Source of the DNA: Deltaproteobacteria bacterium
GTDB taxonomy: Bacteria; Desulfobacterota; Syntrophia; Syntrophales; Smithellaceae
Length of the DNA: 39,512 nt
Direction of reading: 5' to 3'
Assembly: GCA_025355175.1 (NCBI GenBank)
Contig: JANYAF010000246.1
Span: 1 to 39,512 of the forward strand
Shown: positions 16,555-25,292 of the stretch, in pieces
How positions within the stretch are numbered: the stretch's first letter is position 1
Layout of the letters: each line of letters opens with the position of its first letter
Made by a program: the position numbers and the translations under genes
The notes under the pieces: model-generated
Seen by the model: only the letters and a program-made list of their open reading frames with translations
Databases searched by the model: none
Told to the model about the DNA's origin: nothing

Positions 16555-17738
16555 TGGGAAACCTGGATATTGAGGGAATCATTAATGCCCTCAGAACCAT
16601 TACTAGCGGGCATCAGGGACCGGTTTCTCTCCACGAGCCAACCTTGCGTGGCAATGAATGGGCTTATGTAAAGGATTGTCTCGATTCGACATGGGTTTCC
16701 TACGTGGGCCAATATGTGGACAGGTTCGAATCCATGCTGGCCGAATTTACAGGTGTCAAAAAAGCGGTAGCCGTTGTTAATGGTACCACCGCACTGCATA
16801 TTGCCCTGAAATTGGCCGGAGTTGAACCGGGCGATGAGGTTTTTGTGCCGGCATTGACATTTGTTGCAACGGCCAATGCCGTGGCCTATTGCGGAGCAGT
16901 CCCTCATTTCGTGGATTCTGAAGAGAGAACCCTTGGACTTGATCCCCATAAACTGAGAGACTATCTGAAAAGTATTGCTCGGATTGACGTGGGCGGCTGT
17001 ACGAATAAATTTTCCGGAAGGCGGATAAAGGCCGTTATTCCGATGCACGCTTTCGGGCACCCTGTCGATCTTGATTCCCTTGCTGAAGTTTGCAAGGAAT
17101 ACAAAATAGAAATGATTGAAGATGCGGCAGAGTCTCTTGGTTCATACTATAAGGGTAAGCATACGGGGAATTGGGGAAAATTGTCTGTCCTGAGTTTTAA
17201 TGGAAACAAAACGATCACCACGGGCGGTGGCGGAGCGATCATGACCAATGATGAGCATCTGGGTAAAATGGCCAAGCACCTGACCTCAACTGCCAAGATT
17301 CCCCATCGGTGGGAATATCGCCACGACTATATCGGATACAACTACCGTCTTCCCAACATCAATGCCGCAGTGGGTTGTGCCCAGATGGAGCAGCTTCCTG
17401 AATTCCTGGTTCGGAAAAGGCATCTTGCAGAGCGTTATTGCGATACCTTCAAGAAAATACAAGGTGTCCGCTTTTTTAAAGAACCTTCTTTTGCCAGCAG
17501 TAATTATTGGTTGAATGTTCTCCTTTTAGATGAGGCTTCCTACAAAAAACGGGATGAGGTACTTGAGGCGACAAATGATCAGGGTTTCAAAACCCGTCCG
17601 GCATGGGATCTCCTGAATACATTGCCAATGTTTCAGGATTGTTCTGCCATGGATCTTTCCTGTGCGGAAAATTTGGTAAAGCGCATCGTTAATATCCCCA
17701 GCAGCTCGTTTTTAGGAAAGGCTAATGCACAAACGTAA
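16554..17738 (+). CDS. legC: LegC-type PLP sugar 4-aminotransferase
   Basis: This is a DegT/DnrJ/EryC1/StrS-family aminotransferase of 394 residues. It adds an amino group at C4 of the 4-keto-6-deoxy nucleotide sugar made by LegB, using glutamate. The PLP lysine is Lys219 in FNGNKTITTGGGG, and the preceding EDAAESLGS carries the ring-stacking and aspartate residues. An insertion between the conserved strands around residues 140-160 (NKFSGRRIK) makes it longer than typical perosamine-type relatives, which is usual for LegC. It starts on the last base of the legB stop and overlaps legG by 14 bases. Confidence 0.88.
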   Translation: MGNLDIEGIINALRTITSGHQGPVSLHEPTLRGNEWAYVKDCLDSTWVSYVGQYVDRFESMLAEFTGVKKAVAVVNGTTALHIALKLAGVEPGDEVFVPALTFVATANAVAYCGAVPHFVDSEERTLGLDPHKLRDYLKSIARIDVGGCTNKFSGRRIKAVIPMHAFGHPVDLDSLAEVCKEYKIEMIEDAAESLGSYYKGKHTGNWGKLSVLSFNGNKTITTGGGGAIMTNDEHLGKMAKHLTSTAKIPHRWEYRHDYIGYNYRLPNINAAVGCAQMEQLPEFLVRKRHLAERYCDTFKKIQGVRFFKEPSFASSNYWLNVLLLDEASYKKRDEVLEATNDQGFKTRPAWDLLNTLPMFQDCSAMDLSCAENLVKRIVNIPSSSFLGKANAQT

Positions 17739-18894
17739 GATTTGCGTTGTAACAGGAACAAGAGCTGAATACGGCTTGCTGTATTGGCTCATGAAAGAGA
17801 TCCAGGATGATCCGGATCTGGAGATACAGATTGCCGTCACAGGTATGCATCTTTCCCCCGAATTTGGTTTGACTTACAAAAAGATTGAGGATGATGGCTT
17901 CCATCTCGATGAAAGAGTCGAAATGCTTCTCTCCAGTGATACCTCCGTTGGAATTGCCAAATCCGTAGGCTTGGGCGTCATCGGATTTGCCGATGCCCTT
18001 GCTCGTTTGAATCCGGATATCATGGTCGTTCTTGGTGATCGATACGAGATATTCGCTGCCGTCCAGGCAGCCATGACTGCAAAAATTCCCATCGCCCACA
18101 TTCATGGTGGAGAATCGACGGTGGGGGCCATGGATGAAGCTATGCGACATGCCATCACGAAGATGTCCCATTTTCATTTTACGGCAGCGGAAGTTTATCG
18201 CAGGAGGGTTATCCAGTTGGGTGAAATGCCGGAGCGGGTACTGAATTATGGTGCTCCCGGTCTCGACAATCTGAACAGGACAGATCTCCTTGATAAAGAT
18301 GCTTTCGAAAAGGCCATTGGTTTTCATCTTGGGGATTTATCATTTTTGATAACATACCATCCCGTGACGTTAAGCCCTGAAAGTCCGGCACAAGCTTTAA
18401 GTGAATTACTAAAAGCCATTGATCAATTTTCTAATGCAAAGGTTATTTTCACAAAAGCGAATGCAGATACATCGGGACGAATCATCAATCAGAGAATCGA
18501 TGAGTACGTTGGAATGAATCCATTACGTGCCAAAGTATTTACATCCATGGGACGGATGCTCTACCTGAGCGCTGTCAAGCATGTGGATATTGTTATAGGA
18601 AATTCATCAAGCGGACTTCTCGAAGTGCCCGTCTTCAAAAAACCGACAGTGAATATGGGAGATCGTCAGCAAGGCCGATTAAGGGCTGACTCTGTAATCG
18701 ATTGCATGGAAAATGAACGAGAGATTGTTGAGGCCATCAAAAAAGGATTGTCTGATGATTTCAAAAGCATTCTGGGAAAAACCGTGTCTCCCTACGGACA
18801 CGGTAATGCATCTTTAAAGATTAAGGAATATTTAAAGAATGTGTCTCTCCAAAACGTTCTAATGAAGCAATTTCATGACATTCGTTATGATTGA
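17725..18894 (+). CDS. legG: Hydrolysing nucleotide-sugar 2-epimerase LegG/NeuC
   Basis: The 389-residue protein is a NeuC-type epimerase (GT-B fold, UDP-GlcNAc 2-epimerase family). It epimerises C2 and cleaves off the nucleotide to release the free 2,4-diamino-6-deoxymannose used by the synthase. Family marks include TGTRAEYG near the N-terminus, VLGDRYE, HIHGGE, and the nucleotide-binding VIGNSSSGLLEVP stretch. Given the PtmE guanylyltransferase in the same block, the donor is probably GDP-linked rather than UDP-linked. AGGAAAG at 17714-17720 supports the ATG, which lies inside the end of legC. It also overlaps legI by 20 bases. Confidence 0.9.
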   Translation: MHKRKICVVTGTRAEYGLLYWLMKEIQDDPDLEIQIAVTGMHLSPEFGLTYKKIEDDGFHLDERVEMLLSSDTSVGIAKSVGLGVIGFADALARLNPDIMVVLGDRYEIFAAVQAAMTAKIPIAHIHGGESTVGAMDEAMRHAITKMSHFHFTAAEVYRRRVIQLGEMPERVLNYGAPGLDNLNRTDLLDKDAFEKAIGFHLGDLSFLITYHPVTLSPESPAQALSELLKAIDQFSNAKVIFTKANADTSGRIINQRIDEYVGMNPLRAKVFTSMGRMLYLSAVKHVDIVIGNSSSGLLEVPVFKKPTVNMGDRQQGRLRADSVIDCMENEREIVEAIKKGLSDDFKSILGKTVSPYGHGNASLKIKEYLKNVSLQNVLMKQFHDIRYD

Positions 18895-19987
18895 CGATCA
18901 GAATAATTTTAATAAATCAGTCTATATAATCGCCGAGGCCGGCGTAAATCATAACGGCAGCCTTGAAATGGCAAAAAGGCTGATCGATGTTGCGGCTGCA
19001 GCCGGTGCCGATGCCGTGAAATTCCAGACCTTCAAGGCGGAAAAGGTCATCAGCAGATATGCACCCAAGGCCGAATATCAGAAAAAAGCGACTACCGAAA
19101 CGGAATCCCAATTAGAGATGGTCAAAAAACTGGAATTGGATGAGAATGCCCATCGTCTCCTGATCGAACATTGCCAAGCCAGAAATATCCAATTTCTATC
19201 CACACCGTTCGATTTTGACAGCATTGATCTCCTCGCCAACAAACTGGATCTTCCCCGTCTTAAAATCCCCTCCGGAGAAATCACCAGCGGGCCATACCTG
19301 CTGCACATCGCCAGGACGGGAAAACCGATCATCCTCTCGACGGGCATGAGCACCCTCGATGAAATTGAGACTGCCCTCGGCGTATTGGCGTTCGGATATT
19401 TGTTAATCAAGAAAAGGCCTTCTCCGGAAGAATTCCATGATGCTTATTGCTCTCAGGCCGGACGCAAAATCATAGAGGAAAAGGTAACTCTCCTCCATTG
19501 CACTACGGAATACCCTGCTCCGTTTGATGAAGTCAACCTGCGAGCAATGGCCACCATGCGCAACGCCGTCGGCCTGCCCGTCGGTCTATCCGATCACACA
19601 CCCGGCATCGCTGTGCCCATTGCCGCCGTCGCCATGGGTGCTGCTGTCATCGAAAAGCATTTTACTCTGGACAAAAATATGCCTGGACCGGATCACAAGG
19701 CATCCCTGGAACCTGATGAGCTTAAGGATATGGTCACGGCCATAAGGCAAGTGGAAAACGCCTTTGGGATCGGGCAGAAAGTGCCGTCGCCATCAGAATT
19801 GAAAAATAGAGACATCGCCCGTAAAAGTCTGGTTGCCTCCAAACCTATTTGCAAGGGGGATGTTTTCACGCAAGAAAACCTTACGATGAAAAGACCTGGA
19901 ACCGGTATTTCTCCCATGCATTATTGGGATCTGTTAGAAAAAATATCTGACAAAGATTATTCTGAAGACGAATTGATCAAAAGATGA
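18875..19987 (+). CDS. legI: N-acetylneuraminate-family synthase LegI/NeuB
   Basis: This 370-residue enzyme condenses phosphoenolpyruvate with the free 6-carbon sugar to form the 9-carbon nonulosonic acid. The NeuB TIM-barrel begins IAEAGVNHNGSLEMA and contains GADAVKFQTF, IPSGEI, STGMST, HCTTEYPAP and GLSDHT. A C-terminal SAF (antifreeze-like) domain of about 60 residues begins near ARKSLVASKPI. In context the product is most likely N,N'-diacetyllegionaminic acid or a variant. Two starts are close, ATG 18875 and ATG 18887; both lie within the legG end, so translation is coupled. A four-base ATGA overlap joins it to the acetyltransferase. Confidence 0.92.
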   Translation: MTFVMIDDQNNFNKSVYIIAEAGVNHNGSLEMAKRLIDVAAAAGADAVKFQTFKAEKVISRYAPKAEYQKKATTETESQLEMVKKLELDENAHRLLIEHCQARNIQFLSTPFDFDSIDLLANKLDLPRLKIPSGEITSGPYLLHIARTGKPIILSTGMSTLDEIETALGVLAFGYLLIKKRPSPEEFHDAYCSQAGRKIIEEKVTLLHCTTEYPAPFDEVNLRAMATMRNAVGLPVGLSDHTPGIAVPIAAVAMGAAVIEKHFTLDKNMPGPDHKASLEPDELKDMVTAIRQVENAFGIGQKVPSPSELKNRDIARKSLVASKPICKGDVFTQENLTMKRPGTGISPMHYWDLLEKISDKDYSEDELIKR

Positions 19988-20622
19988 CACTCCCTGTAAT
20001 AATTATAGGCGCTGGGGGGCATGCCAAAGTCCTTATTTATTCTCTCAACGCCTTGCGGCATGAGATCATCGGGATTTTTCACCCGGGTACAACGCTAATC
20101 GGTCGATCCATCGCTGGGATCCGCGTTATTGGAAACGATGACAAGCTATTGGAATACGCACCTGATTCGATTGAACTTGTCAATGGCATCGGCTCCATAT
20201 CATCGACGGAAAAACGCAAAAACATCTTCATGAAATTTAAAAATAACGGTTATTCGTTCGCAACGGTAGTTCATCCTTCGGCAATAGTAATGAGCGATGT
20301 TCAGTTAGGCGAAGGCGTTCAAATCATGGCAGGCGCGATAATCCAACCGGGTTGCCGCATTGGCGATAATGTCATAATTAATACCGGAGCTATTTTGGAT
20401 CACGACTGTATAATCGGAGCGCATACGCATATTGCGCCGGGAGCTGTTCTTTCCGGCGATGTTTATGTCGGAGTGGCGAGCCATGTTGGAACCTCCGCCG
20501 TTGTCATTCAGGGGATAAAAATCGGCGAAAATGCCGTCATCGGCGCAGGAGCTGTTGTTATTAAAAATATCCCTGCCGGCAGCAAGGCGGTGGGTGTTCC
20601 CGCGAGGAATATAAAAAAATAA
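19984..20622 (+). CDS. NeuD/PglD-family sugar O/N-acetyltransferase (candidate LegH)
   Basis: The 212-residue protein has the two-part design of PglD/NeuD enzymes. A small Rossmann-like N-domain begins PVIIIGAGGHAKVLI, followed by a left-handed beta-helix made of hexapeptide repeats (about 95-205, such as IGDNVI, IGAHTH, IGENAVIGAGAVV). These enzymes use acetyl-CoA. In the legionaminic pathway the 4-amino group made by LegC must be acetylated, and this is the best candidate for that LegH step. O-acetylation of the finished sugar, as done by NeuD in sialic acid loci, is the alternative. It shares ATGA with legI and stops one base before ptmE. Confidence 0.85.
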   Translation: MTLPVIIIGAGGHAKVLIYSLNALRHEIIGIFHPGTTLIGRSIAGIRVIGNDDKLLEYAPDSIELVNGIGSISSTEKRKNIFMKFKNNGYSFATVVHPSAIVMSDVQLGEGVQIMAGAIIQPGCRIGDNVIINTGAILDHDCIIGAHTHIAPGAVLSGDVYVGVASHVGTSAVVIQGIKIGENAVIGAGAVVIKNIPAGSKAVGVPARNIKK

Positions 20623-20623
20623 C

Positions 20624-21691
20624 ATGAAAGACTGGGAAAAAACTCTTATAAATCCCTCGCAATCTATTGTAGAGGCTATGCGTATTATTGATCGGAGCGC
20701 TCTGCAGATTGCCTTAGTGGTGGATGAGCAGACGAAGCTTTTAGGGGTTGTAACGGATGGCGATATCAGGCGCGGCATTCTAAACGGTGTGCAACTTGAT
20801 CAGCCTGTGACAAAGATCATGGCCGGCAAATTCACATCCGCTCAAGAAACGTCATCCAAGGAAGAGATCATTGCTTTGATGAAGGGAAAGGGATTAAATC
20901 AGCTTCCTCTCCTGGATGAAGAGGGACATGTCGTTAACCTGAAAGTATTGGTCGATTTGATCAATGTTCCCAAAACCGATAATGAAGTTGTCTTAATGGC
21001 CGGCGGCCTCGGCAACAGGTTAAAGCCACTGACTAACGATTGTCCGAAACCGATGTTGACTTTAAACGATAAGCCTATTTTAGAAATCATTTTAGAAAAT
21101 CTTATTCAACAAGGATTTAAGAAATTTTATGTATCGGTTAATTACAAAGCCGAAATGATCGAGAAGTATTTCGGTAAGGGAACGAAATGGGATGTAAAGA
21201 TCAGCTACCTTAAAGAAAAAAAGACTATGGGAACGGCAGGAGCTTTGGGATTATTGCCCAAGCGCCCGCGAGAACCTTTAATTGTCATGAACGCCGATTT
21301 ATTGACGAAGATTAATTGCAGACAGCTGCTGGACTTTCATAATACACACAAGGCGTTGGCAACGATGTGTGTGCGGGATTACCGTTTCCAGGTTCCCTTT
21401 GGAGTTGTCAATATCGATCAGTATCGGTTATGCGGCATAGATGAAAAGCCTACCCATCATTTCTTTGTTAATGCCGGTATTTATGTCCTTTCCCCGGATG
21501 CATTAGGATTCATTCCCAAAGGAAAAGCATATGATATGACGGAACTTTTTCAAGATCTGATTAAGTTCGACCATGAAGCAATCGCCTTTCCGGTTCGGGA
21601 ATATTGGTTGGATATCGGACGGTTCGATGACTATGAAAAAGCGAATTCGGAATATCAGAGAGTCTTTGAAAGGAATAATCCAAAGTTATGA
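20624..21691 (+). CDS. ptmE: CBS-domain sugar-phosphate nucleotidyltransferase PtmE (GlcN-1-P guanylyltransferase)
   Basis: In this 355-residue protein, residues 1-115 form a pair of CBS domains (ALQIALVVDEQ...GVVTDGDIRRG and NQLPLLDEEG). The rest is a nucleotidyltransferase with the signature LMAGGLGNRLKPL (124-136) and KPML (142-145). This fusion is characteristic of PtmE of Campylobacter, which makes the GDP-linked glucosamine precursor for legionaminic acid. Its presence is the main evidence that this cluster uses the GDP route. The CBS pair may sense nucleotides. It overlaps the radical SAM gene by four bases. Confidence 0.88.
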   Translation: MKDWEKTLINPSQSIVEAMRIIDRSALQIALVVDEQTKLLGVVTDGDIRRGILNGVQLDQPVTKIMAGKFTSAQETSSKEEIIALMKGKGLNQLPLLDEEGHVVNLKVLVDLINVPKTDNEVVLMAGGLGNRLKPLTNDCPKPMLTLNDKPILEIILENLIQQGFKKFYVSVNYKAEMIEKYFGKGTKWDVKISYLKEKKTMGTAGALGLLPKRPREPLIVMNADLLTKINCRQLLDFHNTHKALATMCVRDYRFQVPFGVVNIDQYRLCGIDEKPTHHFFVNAGIYVLSPDALGFIPKGKAYDMTELFQDLIKFDHEAIAFPVREYWLDIGRFDDYEKANSEYQRVFERNNPKL

Positions 21692-23082
21692 AGATCGCCC
21701 TAATCCAACTCCCTCATTTTTACGGTGAAAACAGCCGCCCACCCGCCAATTATCCAATCGGTTTAGGCTATATTTCATCGGTTTTGTCCATGAACGGCAT
21801 TGAACATGAGGGGATCAATCTTTGGGAACAGGAAATGACAGTTGATCAGGCGATAAGCGCATTTGACTATTCCAAGTATGACGTCTTCGGGATCAGCGCC
21901 TATTCAACGCAATACAAATATCTCAAGGAATTTTCGCTGAGACTGAAATCCCGGTATCCGGACATTCCTATTGTCTGTGGCGGTCCGGGGCCGACATTCA
22001 GTTCAAAGATTATTCTGGGAAAAACGAGCGTTGATATCTGTGTGATCAGCGAAGGCGAAGAAACGTTCATCGATCTCTTAAGAAATATGGATGACCTTCG
22101 TTGCGTGGCCGGCATATCCTACAAAGAGAAGGGCGAGATCATTTGCACGCCGCGGCGGCCATACATCAAGGATCTGGATTCAATACCGTTCCCCAATCGT
22201 GCATTGTTCGATTTCCATGCGACCATCAAAAATAAAATGGCCGTTTTCCAGCAGAACGGGAAAGAGCGGCATATAACCGCGGATATCATTGCCGGACGGG
22301 GCTGTCCCTATCAATGCACCTTCTGCTCCAAAACTTTTTCGGGCATACGACTGCGTTCCGTTGGCCGCATCGCCGAAGAAGCCGAAAAACTCAAGGAGGA
22401 ATTTGGCATCAATCATCTTCAATTCAACGATGAACTTGTGCTGGTAAACAAGAAGCGCACGCTTGACCTCTGTGCCCGGCTGAAGGACCTTCAACTGGAA
22501 TGGATGTGCCAGGGCAGAATCGACCAGGTGGATGGGGAAATCTTGCGCGTGATGAAGGATTCCGGATGTGTTGCCGTGGGATACGGCGTGGAATCCGTTT
22601 CACAATCCATCCTGGACGCGATGAAAAAGAAGATCAAGGCGGAAAATATTATTCCCGTGATCAAGCTGACGCGGGAGATAGGCATCAATCCCATCATTCA
22701 ATATATGTACGGGTATCCGGGAGAAACGGATGAAACGATCGAAAGGACCTTTCAGTTCTTCAAGGAGCTCGACATCCCCTTTATCGGGCAAACGACCACG
22801 CCGATCCCCGGCTCGAAATTATACGAAGATTGCGTGGCGGGCGGCATTATTAAGGATGAGGAGACCTACTTGCTGAACCTCGATTCTGGATACAATCTGG
22901 CTGCAGGCAGCATAAATCTCACCAATTTTACGGACCGGGAACTGGCGCAAAAGCAAAGAAAACTGCAAATCAGGATTACCCATCAATATCTGAAAAAACG
23001 TCCTTTGCAATACGCATCCTTTGTTTCGGGAATATTGGCCAGGAAGGCAAACAGGTTCATAAAAAAGGCATTTGCTTCATGA
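21688..23082 (+). CDS. B12-binding-domain radical SAM protein embedded in the legionaminic acid block
   Basis: The 464-residue protein has an N-terminal B12-binding-like domain (about 1-140, with VCGGPGPTFSS and ISEGEETF) and a radical SAM barrel with Cys206-x3-Cys210-x2-Cys213 (CPYQCTFC). GYGVESVSQ and the PIPGSKLY loop follow. The C-terminal tail is basic. No DxHxxG motif is seen. ATGA overlaps join it to ptmE before it and to the ptmF-like gene after it, so it is built into the operon rather than placed beside it. The described Campylobacter pathway needs no such enzyme, so it may add a carbon-bound methyl group, invert a carbon or otherwise change the nonulosonic acid or a precursor. That is inference; the exact reaction is unknown. 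Confidence 0.85.
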   Translation: MKIALIQLPHFYGENSRPPANYPIGLGYISSVLSMNGIEHEGINLWEQEMTVDQAISAFDYSKYDVFGISAYSTQYKYLKEFSLRLKSRYPDIPIVCGGPGPTFSSKIILGKTSVDICVISEGEETFIDLLRNMDDLRCVAGISYKEKGEIICTPRRPYIKDLDSIPFPNRALFDFHATIKNKMAVFQQNGKERHITADIIAGRGCPYQCTFCSKTFSGIRLRSVGRIAEEAEKLKEEFGINHLQFNDELVLVNKKRTLDLCARLKDLQLEWMCQGRIDQVDGEILRVMKDSGCVAVGYGVESVSQSILDAMKKKIKAENIIPVIKLTREIGINPIIQYMYGYPGETDETIERTFQFFKELDIPFIGQTTTPIPGSKLYEDCVAGGIIKDEETYLLNLDSGYNLAAGSINLTNFTDRELAQKQRKLQIRITHQYLKKRPLQYASFVSGILARKANRFIKKAFAS

Positions 23083-23990
23083 AAGCTCTGGTCATTGGTT
23101 ATGGCTCGATTGGGCGACGTCATATTCAGTTGCTCAATGAACTTGGTTGTGAAACTGCCCTGATCAGCACGCGCCGGATTGATTATTCACCTCTTTATTC
23201 AGACATTAAGAATGGATTGGAAAAACATCAGCCCGACTATGTCGTTATTGCCAATTCAACCGATGAGCATTATCGAACCTTTGTGAAGCTGGCCGATCTC
23301 GGATACAAAGGCATTGTGCTGATAGAAAAGCCACTGTTTCACCGCTTCGGGGAAGCGGCGTCCGGTGAAGATATGCAGACGTATGTGGCCTACAATCTTC
23401 GCTTTCACCCCATCGTCTCGCAATTGAAATCTTTTCTGGACAAAGAGAAAATAATTTCTGTCCTGGCTTATGTCGGTCAGTATCTTCCTGACTGGCGTCA
23501 GGAAAGAGATTATCGCCTGTCCTATTCCGCCCGGAAGGAAAGAGGGGGAGGCGTGCTGCGCGATTTGAGTCACGAACTGGATTATCTCGTCTGGATACTG
23601 GGAGGCTGGGAAAGACTGGTCGCCCAGGGTGGACATTACAGTCCCCTGGATATCAACAGCGAAGATACGGTTGCCCTTATGATGGAAACCCCGCGTTGTC
23701 CGATTGTCAGCGTGCAACTAAATTATTTGGACCGTACCACAAGAAGATTCGTGGTTGTTAATACGGCAAAACACACGATTGAGGCCGATTTAATCAGGGG
23801 AACAATAACCATAGACCGCGACGCGGAAAAATGTAATTTGGAAAAGGATGTATCGTACCGTCAAATGCACAAAACGATTTTAGAAGGCGGCAACAACGCT
23901 TTGTGTACTTTTAAGGAAGGCCTCGAAGTTCTGCGGATGATTGAAGCTGCGGAACTTTCCATAGAGCAAAAGAAATGGATCGAGAGATGA
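23079..23990 (+). CDS. ptmF: Gfo/Idh/MocA-family oxidoreductase (PtmF-like)
   Basis: The 303-residue protein starts with the Rossmann motif VIGYGSIGRRHIQLL and carries the family's Glu-Lys-Pro motif in LIEKPLF, followed by AYNLRFHP. A GGGVLRDLSHELDYL region forms the usual catalytic Asp/His part. These enzymes oxidise or reduce hydroxyl groups of sugars with NAD(P). The position between ptmE and the CMP-synthetase matches ptmF in Campylobacter, where it is linked to precursor supply for legionaminic acid. The symbol is given on context and family and is less certain than for ptmE. ATGA overlaps occur at both ends. Confidence 0.8.
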   Translation: MKALVIGYGSIGRRHIQLLNELGCETALISTRRIDYSPLYSDIKNGLEKHQPDYVVIANSTDEHYRTFVKLADLGYKGIVLIEKPLFHRFGEAASGEDMQTYVAYNLRFHPIVSQLKSFLDKEKIISVLAYVGQYLPDWRQERDYRLSYSARKERGGGVLRDLSHELDYLVWILGGWERLVAQGGHYSPLDINSEDTVALMMETPRCPIVSVQLNYLDRTTRRFVVVNTAKHTIEADLIRGTITIDRDAEKCNLEKDVSYRQMHKTILEGGNNALCTFKEGLEVLRMIEAAELSIEQKKWIER

Positions 23991-24709
23991 AGCGATTATG
24001 TACAATCTGCGCCCGTGGGGGTTCGGAAGGGGTCAAGGGGAAGAATATCCGGCCATTGCTGGGCAAACCGCTGATCGTATACAGTATTGAACAGGCTCGA
24101 CAAACCGGGCTTTTTGCGGCCATCGCCGTCGACAGTGATTCCGAGGAAATACTTTCCGTGGCCGCCGGCGCGGGGGTGGATTATCTGATCCGACGTCCGG
24201 CGGAGCTGGCCACGCGCACTGCTCCCAAATTACCCGTCATCCGTCATTGTGTCGAGGCGGTGGAAAAGCTTGCCGGCGACCGTTATGAGACGATTGTGGA
24301 TCTGGATGCCACGTCCCCGCTGCGCAATGTCGAGGACATCATCCGGGTTGTGGAACTGCTGGAAAGCCGACAGGTATCCAATGTCATCACCGGCACGCCA
24401 GCGCGACGTTCCCCGTATTTCAATCTTGTAGAACTGAATGAAGGCGGCGTTGTCCGGCTTTCCAAATCTCTTCCCGTGTCGGTCACAAGAAGGCAGGATT
24501 CCCCCATGTGCTATGACATGAATGCATCAATCTATGCATGGAAACGCGATGTTTTATTGAGCAGTTCTAGCATCTTTAATGCTGATACTTTATTATATGT
24601 GATGCCGGAAGAACGTTCGATTGATGTGGATAGTGAAATAGATTTTGGTTTTGTTGAGTATATAATGAAAAAAAATAGTCGGAATCAAATTATTCCTGAT
24701 GAAAAGTAA
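23987..24709 (+). CDS. legF: CMP-nonulosonic acid synthetase (LegF/PtmB, NeuA family)
   Basis: This 240-residue acylneuraminate cytidylyltransferase activates the free nonulosonic acid with CTP to give the CMP-sugar used by the transferase. The N-terminal signature CARGGSEGVKGKN, the DLDATSPLRN motif and a closing SEIDFGFVE stretch are all present. An in-frame ATG at 23975 exists. The ATG at 23987 gives the family's usual short N-terminus and the ATGA overlap seen at the neighbouring junctions, so I prefer 23987. It overlaps the following acyltransferase gene by 11 bases. Confidence 0.9.
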   Translation: MKRLCTICARGGSEGVKGKNIRPLLGKPLIVYSIEQARQTGLFAAIAVDSDSEEILSVAAGAGVDYLIRRPAELATRTAPKLPVIRHCVEAVEKLAGDRYETIVDLDATSPLRNVEDIIRVVELLESRQVSNVITGTPARRSPYFNLVELNEGGVVRLSKSLPVSVTRRQDSPMCYDMNASIYAWKRDVLLSSSSIFNADTLLYVMPEERSIDVDSEIDFGFVEYIMKKNSRNQIIPDEK

Positions 24710-25292
24710 TTCATTTATAGCCGAAATTTTTGCCAGGATTTCTTTTTGGAAAAAGACGGATAGAATAGGACCTGATATTCCGTGGACTCATTGGTTGCTG
24801 CATTTTAAATCTACCATGCTGCGGTTGTGCAAAAGGAAGTTTAAAAACTTTGACGATACTGCAGAGTTCAGGCCGGGTGCATACGCTGTTTGCTGCTCCA
24901 AGATCAGTCTGGGGCACAGAGTTGTCATCCGTCCAGGTTGTATGCTTTTTGCCGATCCGCGAAATAATGGGGCAGGTATCACCATTGAAGATGATGTTGT
25001 GCTGGGATCCGGAGTGCATTTCTATTGCGGTAATCATAACTATCTTAATCCGGAAATTCCGATTATCGACCAGGGGCATGCGGCCTCGAAGCCTATTTTA
25101 TTAAAAAAAGGATGCTGGATTGGAGCCCGGTGTATCATTTTGTCGGGAGTTGTGGTTGGTGAAAATTCAGTGGTTGGAGCCGGGAGCGTGGTTGTTAAAA
25201 GCCTACCTGCCAGAGTGTTGGCTGTGGGAAATCCAGCCAGAATTATCAGGAAAATTGACGAAGCGGGTATCGAAAGAAATGCTGAAGAATAA
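24699..25292 (+). CDS. Hexapeptide-repeat acyltransferase (left-handed beta-helix, Maa/WbbJ-like)
   Basis: The 197-residue protein has hexapeptide repeats from about residue 65 to 185 (such as ISLGHRVVIRPG, IEDDVVLGSGVH, GENSVVGAGSVV) and the conserved GNHNY histidine loop that holds the catalytic base. It ends with the usual GNPARIIRK. It is the second acyltransferase in this block and lacks the PglD-type N-domain of the first. One of the two should acetylate the 4-amino group; the other may O-acetylate or put a different acyl group on the sugar. It overlaps the CMP-synthetase gene by 11 bases and the SDR gene by 14. Confidence 0.86.
   Translation: MKSNSFIAEIFARISFWKKTDRIGPDIPWTHWLLHFKSTMLRLCKRKFKNFDDTAEFRPGAYAVCCSKISLGHRVVIRPGCMLFADPRNNGAGITIEDDVVLGSGVHFYCGNHNYLNPEIPIIDQGHAASKPILLKKGCWIGARCIILSGVVVGENSVVGAGSVVVKSLPARVLAVGNPARIIRKIDEAGIERNAEE

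Noticed and set aside
25120..25278. N-terminal extension of the PtmA-like SDR gene
   Set aside because: The 53 codons mirror the overlapping acyltransferase in another frame and have no place in the SDR fold; the start was moved to 25279.
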